From Aquila chrysaetos chrysaetos (Eukaryota; Chordata; Aves; Accipitriformes; Accipitridae), in the NCBI RefSeq assembly GCF_900496995.4, contig NC_044019.1, positions 4,871,501 to 4,935,500 of the forward strand: a stretch of 64,000 bases of DNA, read 5' to 3'. Both the position numbers and the translations under genes were made by a program. This document shows positions 30,004 through 39,996 of the stretch, piece after piece (the first letter of the stretch is position 1; every line of letters begins with the position of its first letter). Below the pieces are notes generated by a model. It did not search any database, was not told the origin of the DNA, and saw only the letters and a program-made list of their open reading frames with translations.

Positions 30004-31461
30004 CCTCCTCCCACAGACTTGGGTGGCTGCAGCCGCTTGGGGGTTTGGATGTGGGGGGCATGCTCCCCTCCGTGCCCAGGTGCCCCCAGCCCCAGCGGCA
30101 TCGTCCAGCGTGGATGCAGCCCCCTCTCCCACCTCAACCCCCTTGGTCCCAGAGGGGCCTGACCCCCCTCCCTGGCTGGGAGGGGGGCAGGAGGCGGCGG
30201 TGGGGCTGGAGGGGGGGGGCCGGGGGAGGTCGGGCGGCAAAACCGCTCGACAGATGGACTGCAGAGACGGTGGCACCTCGGCCGGCTGGAGCCCAGAGCC
30301 GCAGTTCAGAGCTAGCAGGGAAACGGGCTAAATTTAGCCGCTTTCCTCGGTGCCAGCTTTGTTCCCCCGCCCCGTCGAGCCGGCGCGGGAGGCGAGCAGC
30401 CGGCCTGGCCCCCTCCTCTGCCCTCTCCCTGCCGGGGGGGGGGGGGGGGGGACGGGACACCCCAGCACCCATCCCTCGGGGTGCCAGGTCAGGGTGCCAG
30501 AGGGTCTTCGGGGCGCCGGGTATTTTTGCACGCACGTCTCCGCGCGACGGCTGTTCCCGGCGGTGCCGCGGGGTGCTTCGCCCCAGCGCGGTGAGCGTAC
30601 CCCGGGGCCCCCCCCCCCTCAACGCGCCGGCAGGCCCGAGGCTGCGCAGACGGCCGCGGCCCCCCTCTCCGGGCTCCCTGTTATAGCCACAGCATGAGTC
30701 ACAGCCCCGGTGCGTCCCTGCCCAGCGCCGGCCACGCCGGGTCATGTAACACCCGCGGCCGTGCCGGCGCGGAGGGGGGCTCCGTTCCTTGCCCACGCCA
30801 CCCCCTGCCCGCAGCCCGTGGTACCCGGGGTAGCTCTGAAGCCCCCCGACAACCTGCTGAGGGACCCCCGGAGGGGGTGGGCAGAAGCGATGCTCAGCTC
30901 CCCCCTGTCCCCGGCCGGCTGTGAGGCCGCGGTGCGCTGCGGGTTAACGCCGAGCGGGGCCGGGATCCTGCGAGGCCAGTAACATTTGGAAGGCGCCAGA
31001 TGGACGCGTGCCCGTGCCGAAGGCTCGCTCGGCACAGCCATGCTCCCCCGGCGCTTGAGGGTTGGGGGGCTGCCCAGGGCGGCAAAGGGGCACCCGCCGG
31101 GATGTCGGGATGCCCACCGTGTGCCCGCCGGGGGTCCAGGGCCACCCAGCGCCCACCCGTGCCCCCCACACCGGGCACCGGCCGCTGCCTCCCTCGCTTG
31201 CAGCCCCACCGCGGGGAATGGCGGCAGCGGGGTCCAGGTGCACCAGTCGAGCCCACGGCATCGCCGCAGCACCCCTTCGGTGCCGACGACGTGTCGGGGT
31301 GGCCAGGTGGGGACTGGGGGGGGGTCTGGGCAGGGGGAGAGCAGCCAGTTGCCTCCCTTGGCCAATTTTAGAAACTGGCTAGACAAGAAAAGCAGAATGG
31401 GCCGGGCAGGATTAACGGCCGTGCTGGTGTCAGGGTGGGTTGTTGGTTTTTTTTCTTTTTT

Positions 31462-31462
<1 letters not shown>

Positions 31463-31504
<42 letters not shown>
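31463..31504 (+). repeat. Uninterrupted 42-base T run
   Basis: Forty-two consecutive T residues follow an interrupted T-rich lead-in from 31446. This is the longest homopolymer of the window. On the minus strand it could be a poly-A tail remnant, but no target-site duplication or element body is obvious. Confidence 0.9.
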
Positions 31505-31505
<1 letters not shown>

Positions 31506-31631
31506 TGGGAGGCATACACGAGTTGAGCGGAAACTCCTGGCTGCGGATCCTGTTTCCTGGGAGATGCGGCACCGTGCAGGGCCGGCTGGGGCCGAGCTGG
31601 GGTGTGGGAGCCACTGGGGACGATGCCAACA

Positions 31632-31720
31632 CCGGCGTGCCGGGGCAGGGGCGCGGGGAGGGGGGCAGCCCCACTCCGTGGGGCAGCCCCCCTCCCCGCG
31701 CCCCTGCCCCGGCACGCCGG
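31632..31720. repeat. 89-bp palindrome (35-bp perfect arms, 23-... inner stem)
   Basis: The arm 31632-31666 (starts CCGGCGTGCCGGGGCAGGGG) is the exact reverse complement of 31686-31720. Inside, after one mismatched A/A pair, GCCCCA at 31668-31673 pairs with TGGGGC at 31679-31684, leaving only a five-base loop (CTCCG, 31674-31678). Every position but the loop and one pair is complementary. Confidence 0.95.
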
Positions 31721-31739
31721 CAGCCTGGCACCCCGCACA

Positions 31740-32060
31740 CAGGTGGGTACGCAGGAGATGCACCCACTGACATGTATGGGTGCAGGTGTGCGTGTGCATG
31801 GGAGGATTGCGCCCGCGTGGGTGCACCCACACAGACAAGCACGGGTACAGGGGTACGCTCACGCCTACGTGGGTGCAGGTGGAGACGCAGGTACAGAACG
31901 TGCACGGGCACCGGCGGGCACGCAGACGGGTGCACGCGCGGGTGCGCGCGGGTACAGCCACCCAGGTGTGCTGGCACATTGGATGCGCAGCACCCATCTC
32001 CCACGCACACGCAGGATCACACCCACTCGGGGGTACAACGCACCGACAAGCACCGCAATG
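31740..32060. repeat. Degenerate GGGTGCA/CACCC-rich tract
   Basis: Irregular repetition of GGGTGCAGGTG, GGGTACAGG, ACGCAGG and CACCCAC motifs. Period is not constant. It gives a Met/His/Thr-rich false frame on either strand. Confidence 0.5.
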
Positions 32061-32992
32061 CCCCCGCACCCTCCCGACCACACGGCGCTGGCAGCCCCAG
32101 CCGGGCACCCAGGCAGCACCCATGGGCTCCCGCAGTGCAGGGACTCCCTAGCCCCCCGGTACGGCCAGGCTGGCACCGCGGACCCCAACCCCACACCCCG
32201 GCAGCAGCAGAAGCAGGAGGCCATTGACAGCTTGTGCCAGGGGGCACGCTGGGTTTTGCCCCGATCAGAGCGGGTGACCCCAAAACACAAGTCACCCTTC
32301 CCCTTTGAGAGGCCGCGGTAGCATCCAAAAAGCCAGAGGTGCGAGGAAGGTGCGAGCGCAGGGAAAGCACCCGGGATCTGGCAGCGATAAGCGGCGGGGA
32401 CATGGGTATGCGTGGGGAAACTGAGGCAGGGAGCAGGGTGGGCAGTGCCTGGCGTGCAGATGGAAACGGAGCTGCAGCCAACTCTCCCGGAGGACCCAGG
32501 CGTCCGCCACCACCCCCCCCAGCCCCCGGCTCTGCTCCCACCCAGCTGCCCTCCCGGCTCCGGTTACAGCTGCGGCTGGGCCAGGCTGCGGCACGACGCG
32601 TCCTGGGGGGCCAAGCTCCCCAGGGCCGGGGGATCAGGGCACCCAGCTCTCCCTGCACCCTGCCACGACCCACCGGCATCGCTGATCCAGCCACGTAGGA
32701 ACCTCAGAGCACACACACCTATAGGTACGCCTATTTCCCCCCCCCCTCCCCTCGCCAGGGAGCTTTCCATTAAAATTGGAAGAACACAACTTGCCGGCAG
32801 AGCCCCGGCGCGGATCGTACACAGCCTGTCACTCACACATCACTTTGTAGATGCCCATAAATTGCTTCATTACCTCTTCTAATTGAGGAGAACGCAGCTG
32901 CTGTGGGGCGGTGACAGAGCGCCTTCCCTTTGAAGGATGCCTCGCTCTCCAAAGACGGGTCCGGCAGAGCCGCTGTGCCCCACCAACATCCC

Positions 32993-33030
32993 AATAATAA
33001 TAATAATAATAGTAATAATAACGATAATAA
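32993..33030. repeat. (TAA)n microsatellite
   Basis: AATAATAATAATAATAATAG followed by imperfect copies (TAATAATAACGATAATAAC). Confidence 0.9.
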
Positions 33031-33519
33031 CAGTATCGAAGCAATATCCCTCGGCAAAGGGCAGCGGGGCTCACGTGCGCCGGAGCCTGCTGGTGGGAGG
33101 GGGATGAGGTGCTTGGCGAGCCCTGCGGCGGTGGGGAAACTGAGGCACGAGGGAGGTTGCGCCACGCACGAGGAGAGGGTGGGGATGCAAACCCCTGCGT
33201 CGCGCCCGGACCCTGGGGGGGACCATGGTGGTGACAGGACAACCTTTAGGGACAACCCCACGCTCAGGAGGACAGAGGACGGAGCATGTCCCTGGCCCAC
33301 GGCAGGGATTTGGGGAGCGAGGGGGATCCACAGAGCACGGTGCTGCCAAAACTCCCCGGGGAACTTCCCACCCTGGTCAGGGGCTACGTTCTCCCAGCTT
33401 CGCCGGCGTGAAGCCAGGGGTCCCTGCCACCCTCCTGCGTCCCTGTCCCCTGCGCCCCGTCCCCGCGCGGGCCCCCCGGCTTTGTCTGGCAGGCGGCGAG
33501 CGGCTGCGGCTGGGCTCGG

Positions 33520-33695
33520 TCCCCTTGCAGGATACTGCAGAAGGATTTACTGTATTGCAGCTTGTGCTGGCTGCAGCCCAGCGCACAATAGATTAGCTGT
33601 AGCCCAGGGCAGCACGTTGCGGGGGAAGGAAGGTGGGATTCATTCGGATGCAGATTGCAGGGCATTTGCTGCAGTATACTGCAGGATCCGGCCAC
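33520..33695. promoter_or_regulatory. Conserved non-coding element candidate with repeated ACTGCAG motifs
   Basis: The unique block contains GATACTGCAGAAGG, TTTACTGTATTGCAG, ATTGCAGGG and TATACTGCAGGATCC, plus AATAGATTAGC. The TGCAG word recurs seven or more times. It could be an enhancer; no exon structure is visible. Confidence 0.27.
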
Positions 33696-35327
33696 TCGCT
33701 CGGGACCCCCCATCATCCCGCTCCAGCCCTGGCAGAAGGGCTTCGAGGGGCTCACGCGTCCCCTCCCCGTCCCTGCGCTGTCGCCCCCGCCAAATTTTAC
33801 GGCGTGGATGTTTGCTATGGCTGCGGGTGCCCACGCGGGCTGGGGGACACCCCGCTTGTCCCCTGTCCCCATCCCGGGGGGTCCGGAGGGGCTGCGGTCC
33901 CCAACGGTGCCCGGGTGCTGCAGGGGACGCCGGGGCCCCCCTTGCCGGGTGCGACGGCACAAAGCTGGTGCAGGGAGGAAGCCGGGGACTGCAAGCAGCA
34001 CTAATTGATCGCGATTAATTCAGCTCCTACCTCCCCGGGTGGCAGGGAGAGATGCTGAGACACAAACCCAGCCCACAGAGCTCCCCAAACAGGCTCCGCT
34101 CTCCCCCGCGCCCACCCCTTCCCCCAGCGCGGGCACCCAGGCCTGGGGGACCCACGCTGCCTGTCCGTGGGGACGTGGGGGGCTCCGGTGGGTGCCCGGC
34201 TCCTGCTGCTGCCCCAGAGGTTTTGGGTGCCCATGCACGCGGTTTGGGGATGGGTCCTTGGGGTGGACCCACCTCCCCAGGGTGCTTTTGGCTGCTGGTT
34301 GCGGTGGGGGGGGGGGAGGCGGATCCCGCTGGCACCCCACACCTCTCCCCACCCCTCCGGGACGCAGGGATGGCGGCACGCCGGGAGACGATGCTCAGGC
34401 GACAGCACGGGGGAGCAGAAGTGCCAGGGGGTCACCGACAGCCTCACGGTGACACCACGGCACCTTTGGCGGCGTCACCAGCCGGCGGGTGCAAACCGGG
34501 GTCCCCAGAAGTGCTGCCGCCACCTCCTCCGGCACCCGGCCTCCATCCCGGCGCGGACGGCAGGCGCGGGCAGGCGCCCCGCGGGCACCACCGCCGCGGG
34601 CGCCGCGGGCAGGGGGGGGGCTGGCACGGCCGGCGAGGGAGGGGGACGGCCACGACACCCCAGTGGCCGTCTGGATTTCGAGGGGAGTTTGGAGCCTGCG
34701 GATTCAGGCTCCGTAATCCTACGTGGGATGTAGTTTCCACAGCAACAGCGGGTCAGAGGGCAGCGAGGGGAGCTGGCTGCTCCGCTCGGGATTGCAATTG
34801 TGCCGTCGCTGCCGAAAAACCGCCAGGGCGAGGTGCCGGGGCGAGGTGCCGGGCTGGACGGCTGGGCCGTGGCGGCGAAGGCAGGCGGCGGTGCGGGGGC
34901 CGTGCGGGGCGCGGGGGCGGCCAGGCTGGTGCTGCCGGGGAGGCGGCGAGCGGCTCAGTGTGGCGTTGTCAGCAAAGATGTCACTAATTGTCTGCAGGAG
35001 CAGCAAACTCTCGTTAACCCTTGGGCAGCCAGCGGCGGGTGCGCTCTTTCGAGGCCGGGGGCACCCAGGGACCCGCTGCCGAGCGTCCTGGGGCAGACCC
35101 ACCTCTGCCACCACCCTGCTCGCACGGCCCCGGGCAAGTCACCGCGCTGCTCCCGCACCCACCTTCCCCCCAGCGCGGCTACTGGGACTCCAGTGCGTCC
35201 CAGTGACCAGCAGGGTGACCCCCGGCAGCCCCTCTCCTTGCCGCACAGGCTTTGCCCCCGCTGCCTGCGGTTGGGACGGCGCTTGGCCAAGCAGGAGCAT
35301 GGAGGCAAACGCTGGCAGTGCCAGGGC

Positions 35328-35410
35328 CACCTCCATCCCCGGTCACCTCCATCCCTGGTCACCTCCATCCCCGGTCACCTCCATCTCCGGCCATCTCCAT
35401 CCCCGGCCAC
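35328..35410 (+). repeat. 16-bp tandem repeat, five copies
   Basis: The unit is CACCTCCATCCCCGGT with single-base variants; the last copies read CATCTCCATCCCCGGC. Confidence 0.92.
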
Positions 35411-36949
35411 CGTCCCCACAGGCACACCCGGCAAACGCAACGGGGTGCGGGTGCAGGCAGAGGGGGACGCAACACCCACGCCGTGGCCAGCACCCAACCC
35501 GTGCCGCACTCCGCACCTCACCACAGCTCCGTCCCCACGGGGAAAAGGGCACGTGGCCCTGTGGTGACGCTCGGGGACGAGGCACGAGCACCCACCCTGC
35601 TCCAGGAAGCTTTTGCCACGGCTGGCGGAGGCGTAAGCGCCGGGGGCAGAGGCAGAAATGGCTTTTCCACCTCCCGGCCGGCTCCTCTACCTGGGAGCGC
35701 TGCCGGGAAGCGCTGACGTCGGCAGGAGCGGGTGGGGGCGGCGGGGGGAGGCCGGGGCCGGGGCAGCTGGAGCAGGGTCAGCAGAAAGCCTCCGGCTCCA
35801 CTCGCCCCTGCCAGCCGCCCCGTGGACCTTTTGTTCCCATTCAGCACCTTTCCCAGCACCTCTCGGCTCCCGCCGCCTCCCGGGGCTCCTCTCTGGGGGG
35901 GTCAGGGCAGGCCCCCCGCCACGGTTCTGTGGTTTTTGGCGAGCAAATGGCTCCTGGGCAAGGCAGGAGGTGCCCAACGTGGCTCAAGGCACGGGGGACC
36001 CGTGCGGTGATGAGGCCGTGGGCGCATCCTGACCTAAGGTGGGGTGACTGGGGGAGGTGGCGGCTGCTCTGCGTGGGGGATCTGAACCCAAACCCCAAAA
36101 CCCAACCCCCCCCGATGGCACTGGGATGCGGTGGAGGGAGGGGGCGAGGAGAGGAAGGCAGCACGGCTCCCCATCCGCATGTCCCTGAGCATCACGTGGG
36201 CCCCCAGCGCACAGCCAGCCCGCTGAGCCCCGGGGAGGGGACGGATCCTGCACTGCACTGGGGAATGTGTACAAAACCAGTGCTCCCACTGCAGACAGCC
36301 ACGGGGACTGGGAGGATGCAGGGCACTGCCCGCTGCCCCCACCCCCAGCACCCCAGCAGCACGATGGGGACACCGAACCGCCACTGCCGGGCAAAGCCCA
36401 CCCCACAGGGTGACAGCACCGGGGACCCCAGGAAAGCCGTGGTGGGTGCAGCTCTCCCGTCTCCCCCCCCCAGCCGTTGCTGGTGCCCAGGGAGGAGCCG
36501 GGGCTGGGCAGGTCTGTACAAGGCCAGGGACTCTCCCAGCCTCCAAGGACTTTTCGGCTGGGATTTCCTGAGCGGGACGCGGGTTTGCGGATGTCGCAAC
36601 GCTTCGTGATTTCTGCACTGCAGACCTCCCCGGAACCCACGCATGCAGTTGGCCTCGTGGGTGCCCATCAGTGAGGAGTCCTGTGGGTTACACCCACGGC
36701 CACCGAGCCTCCTCCCTTTGCCGATCGCCTGGCACGCCACTGGTGCTTGGCGAGCACCGGCCCTGAGCCGGCTGCCGGGGCCTTGCAGAGCTCCCGGGAT
36801 AGCCCTGCCAGACAGGGCTGTGACAGCACCACCCTGCCCAGTATGGTTTACTGGTCATACTGGGCAGCTGACACCGGCCCTAAGCAGCTCCCCCAGTTTC
36901 AGCACTGCCTGGGGACGTCCTTGTCCCCCGGGCAGCCCACCACGCACCC

Positions 36950-37045
36950 TCCAGCTGGGGTGCAAACCCACGCCTGGGTACGAATTCAGCCCTGGATGCA
37001 AATCCATCACTAGGTACAGACCCACCCCTGGGTGCAAACCCGGCC
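36950..37045 (+). repeat. Diverged tandem repeat of about 19 bp
   Basis: Five copies of CTGGGTGCAAACCCACGC type (CTGGGTACGAATTCAG, CTGGATGCAAATCCATC, CTAGGTACAGACCCACC, CTGGGTGCAAACCC). Confidence 0.65.
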
Positions 37046-37239
37046 ACAGGGCGCTGCACCCCATTACATTGCCTTTCAGCCAAGCCCCAGCACCCCTCCC
37101 CTTCCCCGGCTGCTCCAACCCAGCCCAGTGCCGCCCAGTGCCACCCAGTCCCCCCGCAAAGTGCCGCAGGTCCCCCCGCTGCCAGCCTCGCCCTCCGGAT
37201 ACAGCAGACAGGTCTCTTCCCCCCAGGCTCCCTTGCTCG

Positions 37240-37330
37240 GCGTCTGGCTGAGCTAAGCGTATTTAGCGCTTTTAATTGTTCTTAATAAATCAATCCCGCC
37301 AGCCCCTTAAATCATTTTTGTGGCTTCCCT
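37240..37330. promoter_or_regulatory. AT-rich island, conserved non-coding element candidate
   Basis: Contains CGTATTTAGCGCTTTTAATTG, TTCTTAATAAATCAATCC and CTTAAATCATTTTTGTGG in a GC-rich context. Unique sequence. Confidence 0.27.
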
Positions 37331-38389
37331 CTCAGCCGTCCCCGCGGCCGTGCTGGTGTGGAGCCTACTGTCTGCAGCACTGCCGGGGGGGGGGGCCGGC
37401 TGGCACGGGGGGGGCCGGGACGCACCCTGCCCACCCCAGCACCCACCTCGCTGCTCCTCACCCGTGGGTGCAGCCCCGGGGTGGCTGCGAGGTCCCAGCA
37501 AGCAGAGCACCCACCCGGCAGCTGGGTGATGGGGAGCTCTGCCTGCCTGGTGGGTGCCTGTGCCTCAGTTTCCCTCCCCGCATGGGCTGTTTGGGGGATG
37601 CACCGGCTGCTTGCCCTCTCCCTGCTCTGCGGGTTCAGTCACCCCAATATCGCTGTGTTTTGGGGGACACTGAGGGAGCACACGTCCCTTCTCTTGCTGT
37701 GGCTATGGCTCCGCACTCCGTGCCCCTCAAGGCTGGATGCAGCGGGAACAGCAAGCAGCCTGTTGGTCCCCTGCCCACACACCGTGTGCCTCAGTTTCCC
37801 CAAAAGGCACAGCCCTGATAGGACAAGCGCTGGAGCTGAGCAGGGGCTGGGGGGGGGGGGAATGCGGTGGGGGGGGACCCCAGGGGGTCCCTCGCCGAAG
37901 CTGACCCTGTGCCAGAGGTGGTGACAGTGGATGTCACCGACGTGGCACTTCTGTCCCAAGCCGGTGCACGGTGGTCCCAGGCTTCGCCAGCATGGATGGA
38001 CATGTGCCTCCCCCTCCGAGCCCCCCCCCCGGTGCTGCCGCAGAGCCCAGGGACACGCGCCATCCCTCTGCCCGTGCCCAGCCACGGGAGCACTCATTGC
38101 TGAGCCACCGAGGGTGCGGGCTGAGGCCGGCCCCACTCGTGACACCCCAGGCGGGCTCAGGGCAGCCCCCAACCACCTCCAGCTGCCTTCCCGGGGGCTC
38201 GGCGCTGCACAGGGACGACGGTGACACCCAGCCGGATGACAGCACTCCTATTTTGGGGGACGCACCACGCACCCACGCCATCACCAACCTCCCGCAGCAT
38301 CTCCCGGCGCACCCAACCCCGCATCCCCCTCCGTCCCACCACCCAACCCCGCAGCCCATCCATCCATCACCCCACCAAGCGCTCCGGTC

Positions 38390-38790
38390 CCGCCGGCATT
38401 TTTTTGCGGAAGGAATGACCACCCAATACCCAAGACGGCTGCCGAGGGGGGATATGTCACCGAACAGCCTGGGCTGGCTTTGGGCGAAAAACAAACCCGG
38501 CAGGGCTTGGAGGGAGAGAGCTAACCTTGACACAGTTGCAGCAGTCACTAATAGCAGGCAATATGCCTGTTCTTGGGGGACTGTTGCAGTTGCTAAGATA
38601 CTGGCAGCCGTGTGAATGGAAATGGGTCAGTAAACCTGTGGAGAGATAGTGTGACACTGTAACCGGCACAGCTGTTGCAGCCTACATCGAAATCCCACCC
38701 TTTCAATATTTATCACTCTCCGCCTTCGGTTCCTTCCTCCCAGCAATTTTCCACGTTGGTTTTTCCCGGGGTTGGTGAAAGCACCCCCGA
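38390..38790. promoter_or_regulatory. Long balanced-composition island, conserved non-coding element candidate
   Basis: About 400 bp of unique, moderately AT-rich sequence with ACAGTTGCAGCAGTCACTAATAG, GACTGTTGCAGTTGCTAAG, GACACTGTAACC and CAATATTTATCACTC. The CAGTTGC word occurs repeatedly. No splice pair or long frame supports an exon. Confidence 0.27.
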
Positions 38791-39099
38791 AGACTTGAAC
38801 GGGAAAAGAGGTGGTGGAGATGGGATGGGATGGGATGGGAAAGGCGAGTTGGCGGGTGGACGGGGAGGGAAATGAAAGCCCCCCGCGTTGGGTGGGTGTC
38901 GTCCCCCCCACCCTGCTCCGTGAGCAGGATGGAGCCAGTTCTTGGAGAGATTTAACAGGAAACAGGCTATAATCCCCCTGGTAGGAAAACGGGTTAAAAG
39001 GTCAATTTACTTCTGTCCCTCGTTTAGGCACTGTGGTGAAATTACACACTCGCAGGAGCCGCTGCGCATGGTTGGGAGAGGAGGGAGAGGGCGGTGGCG

Positions 39100-39130
39100 T
39101 CCGTCCTCGTCCGTCCGTCCGTCCGTCCGA
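39100..39130 (+). repeat. (CCGT)n microsatellite
   Basis: CGTCCTCGTCCGTCCGTCCG continues in phase for about 30 bases. Similar short CCGT arrays occur at 17845-17873 and 24556-24575. Confidence 0.85.
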
Positions 39131-39439
39131 TCCCGCCTGCCGCGCTCTCCGTGCCTTCCCGAGGCGCTCCGGGAGCGCGTGGCCGGCGAGGCGTTCCCGC
39201 CGGAGCGCGAGCGGTGTCCACGCGGCCCCCGCCGGCAGCAGCCGTGCGGCCCGGCGTCTCGCCCCGCGTGGCTCGGCACACGCGTGGCACATGCGCGTGC
39301 ACCCGCGAGGGGCCCGCGTGCACACGCATGCCCCGTCCCGACCCGTCTGCCCGCAGCACCGCCGGCACGGGAATTCGGTTCTGCTGCCTGCCCCGGTGCT
39401 GGGATAGGCGTAAACCAGCAAGGAGCACTGTTGTGACCA

Positions 39440-39996
39440 CCAAATGCTTCAGCAAACCCCCCCAATGCCCCAGCACCCCCACCCCAAATGCTCAAGCACC
39501 TCCCAAAAGCTCCAGCAACTCCCCTGAAATGCTCCAGCATCTCCCAAATGCTCCAGCAACCCCTCCAATGCTCCGGCACCCCTGCCCCAAATGCTAAAGC
39601 ACCTCCCCAAATGCTCCAGCAACCCCCCCCCAATGCTCCAGCACCCCCACCCCAAATGCTCCAGCATCCCCACCCCAAATGCTCCAGCATCCCCCTAAAT
39701 GATCCAGCACCACCCCCAATGCTCCAGCAGCACCCAAATGCTCCAGCAACCCCCCCAATTCTCCAGCACCCCCACCCCAAATGCTAAAGCACCTCCCCAA
39801 ATGCTCCAGCAGCCTTCCTAACGCTCCAGAACCCCCACCCCAAATGTTCCAGCATCCCCCTAAACGCTCCAGCATCCCCCCCAATGGTCCAGCATCTCCC
39901 TCCAAATGCTCCAGCGACCCCCCCCCCCCAATGCTCTAGCATGTCCCCTACTGTTCCAGCATCCCCCCCAAATACTCCAGCATCCCCCCAAATACA
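39440..39996 (+). repeat. ATGCTCCAGCA minisatellite, 18-24 bp units
   Basis: More than twenty-five copies of CCCAAATGCTCCAGCA with variable C-rich spacers (CCCCC, ACCCCCACC, TCCCC). Variants include AATGATCCAGCA and AATACTCCAGCA. Confidence 0.92.

Noticed and set aside
31430..31510. The 42-base T run as evidence of a processed pseudogene or retroelement
   Set aside because: No element body, target-site duplication or coding remnant is recognisable on either side.
34723..36609. A 628-codon plus-strand frame
   Set aside because: It is low-complexity, crosses a 16-bp tandem repeat, lacks any recognisable domain and has no supporting splice or promoter signals. Stop-poor GC-rich intron is sufficient explanation.
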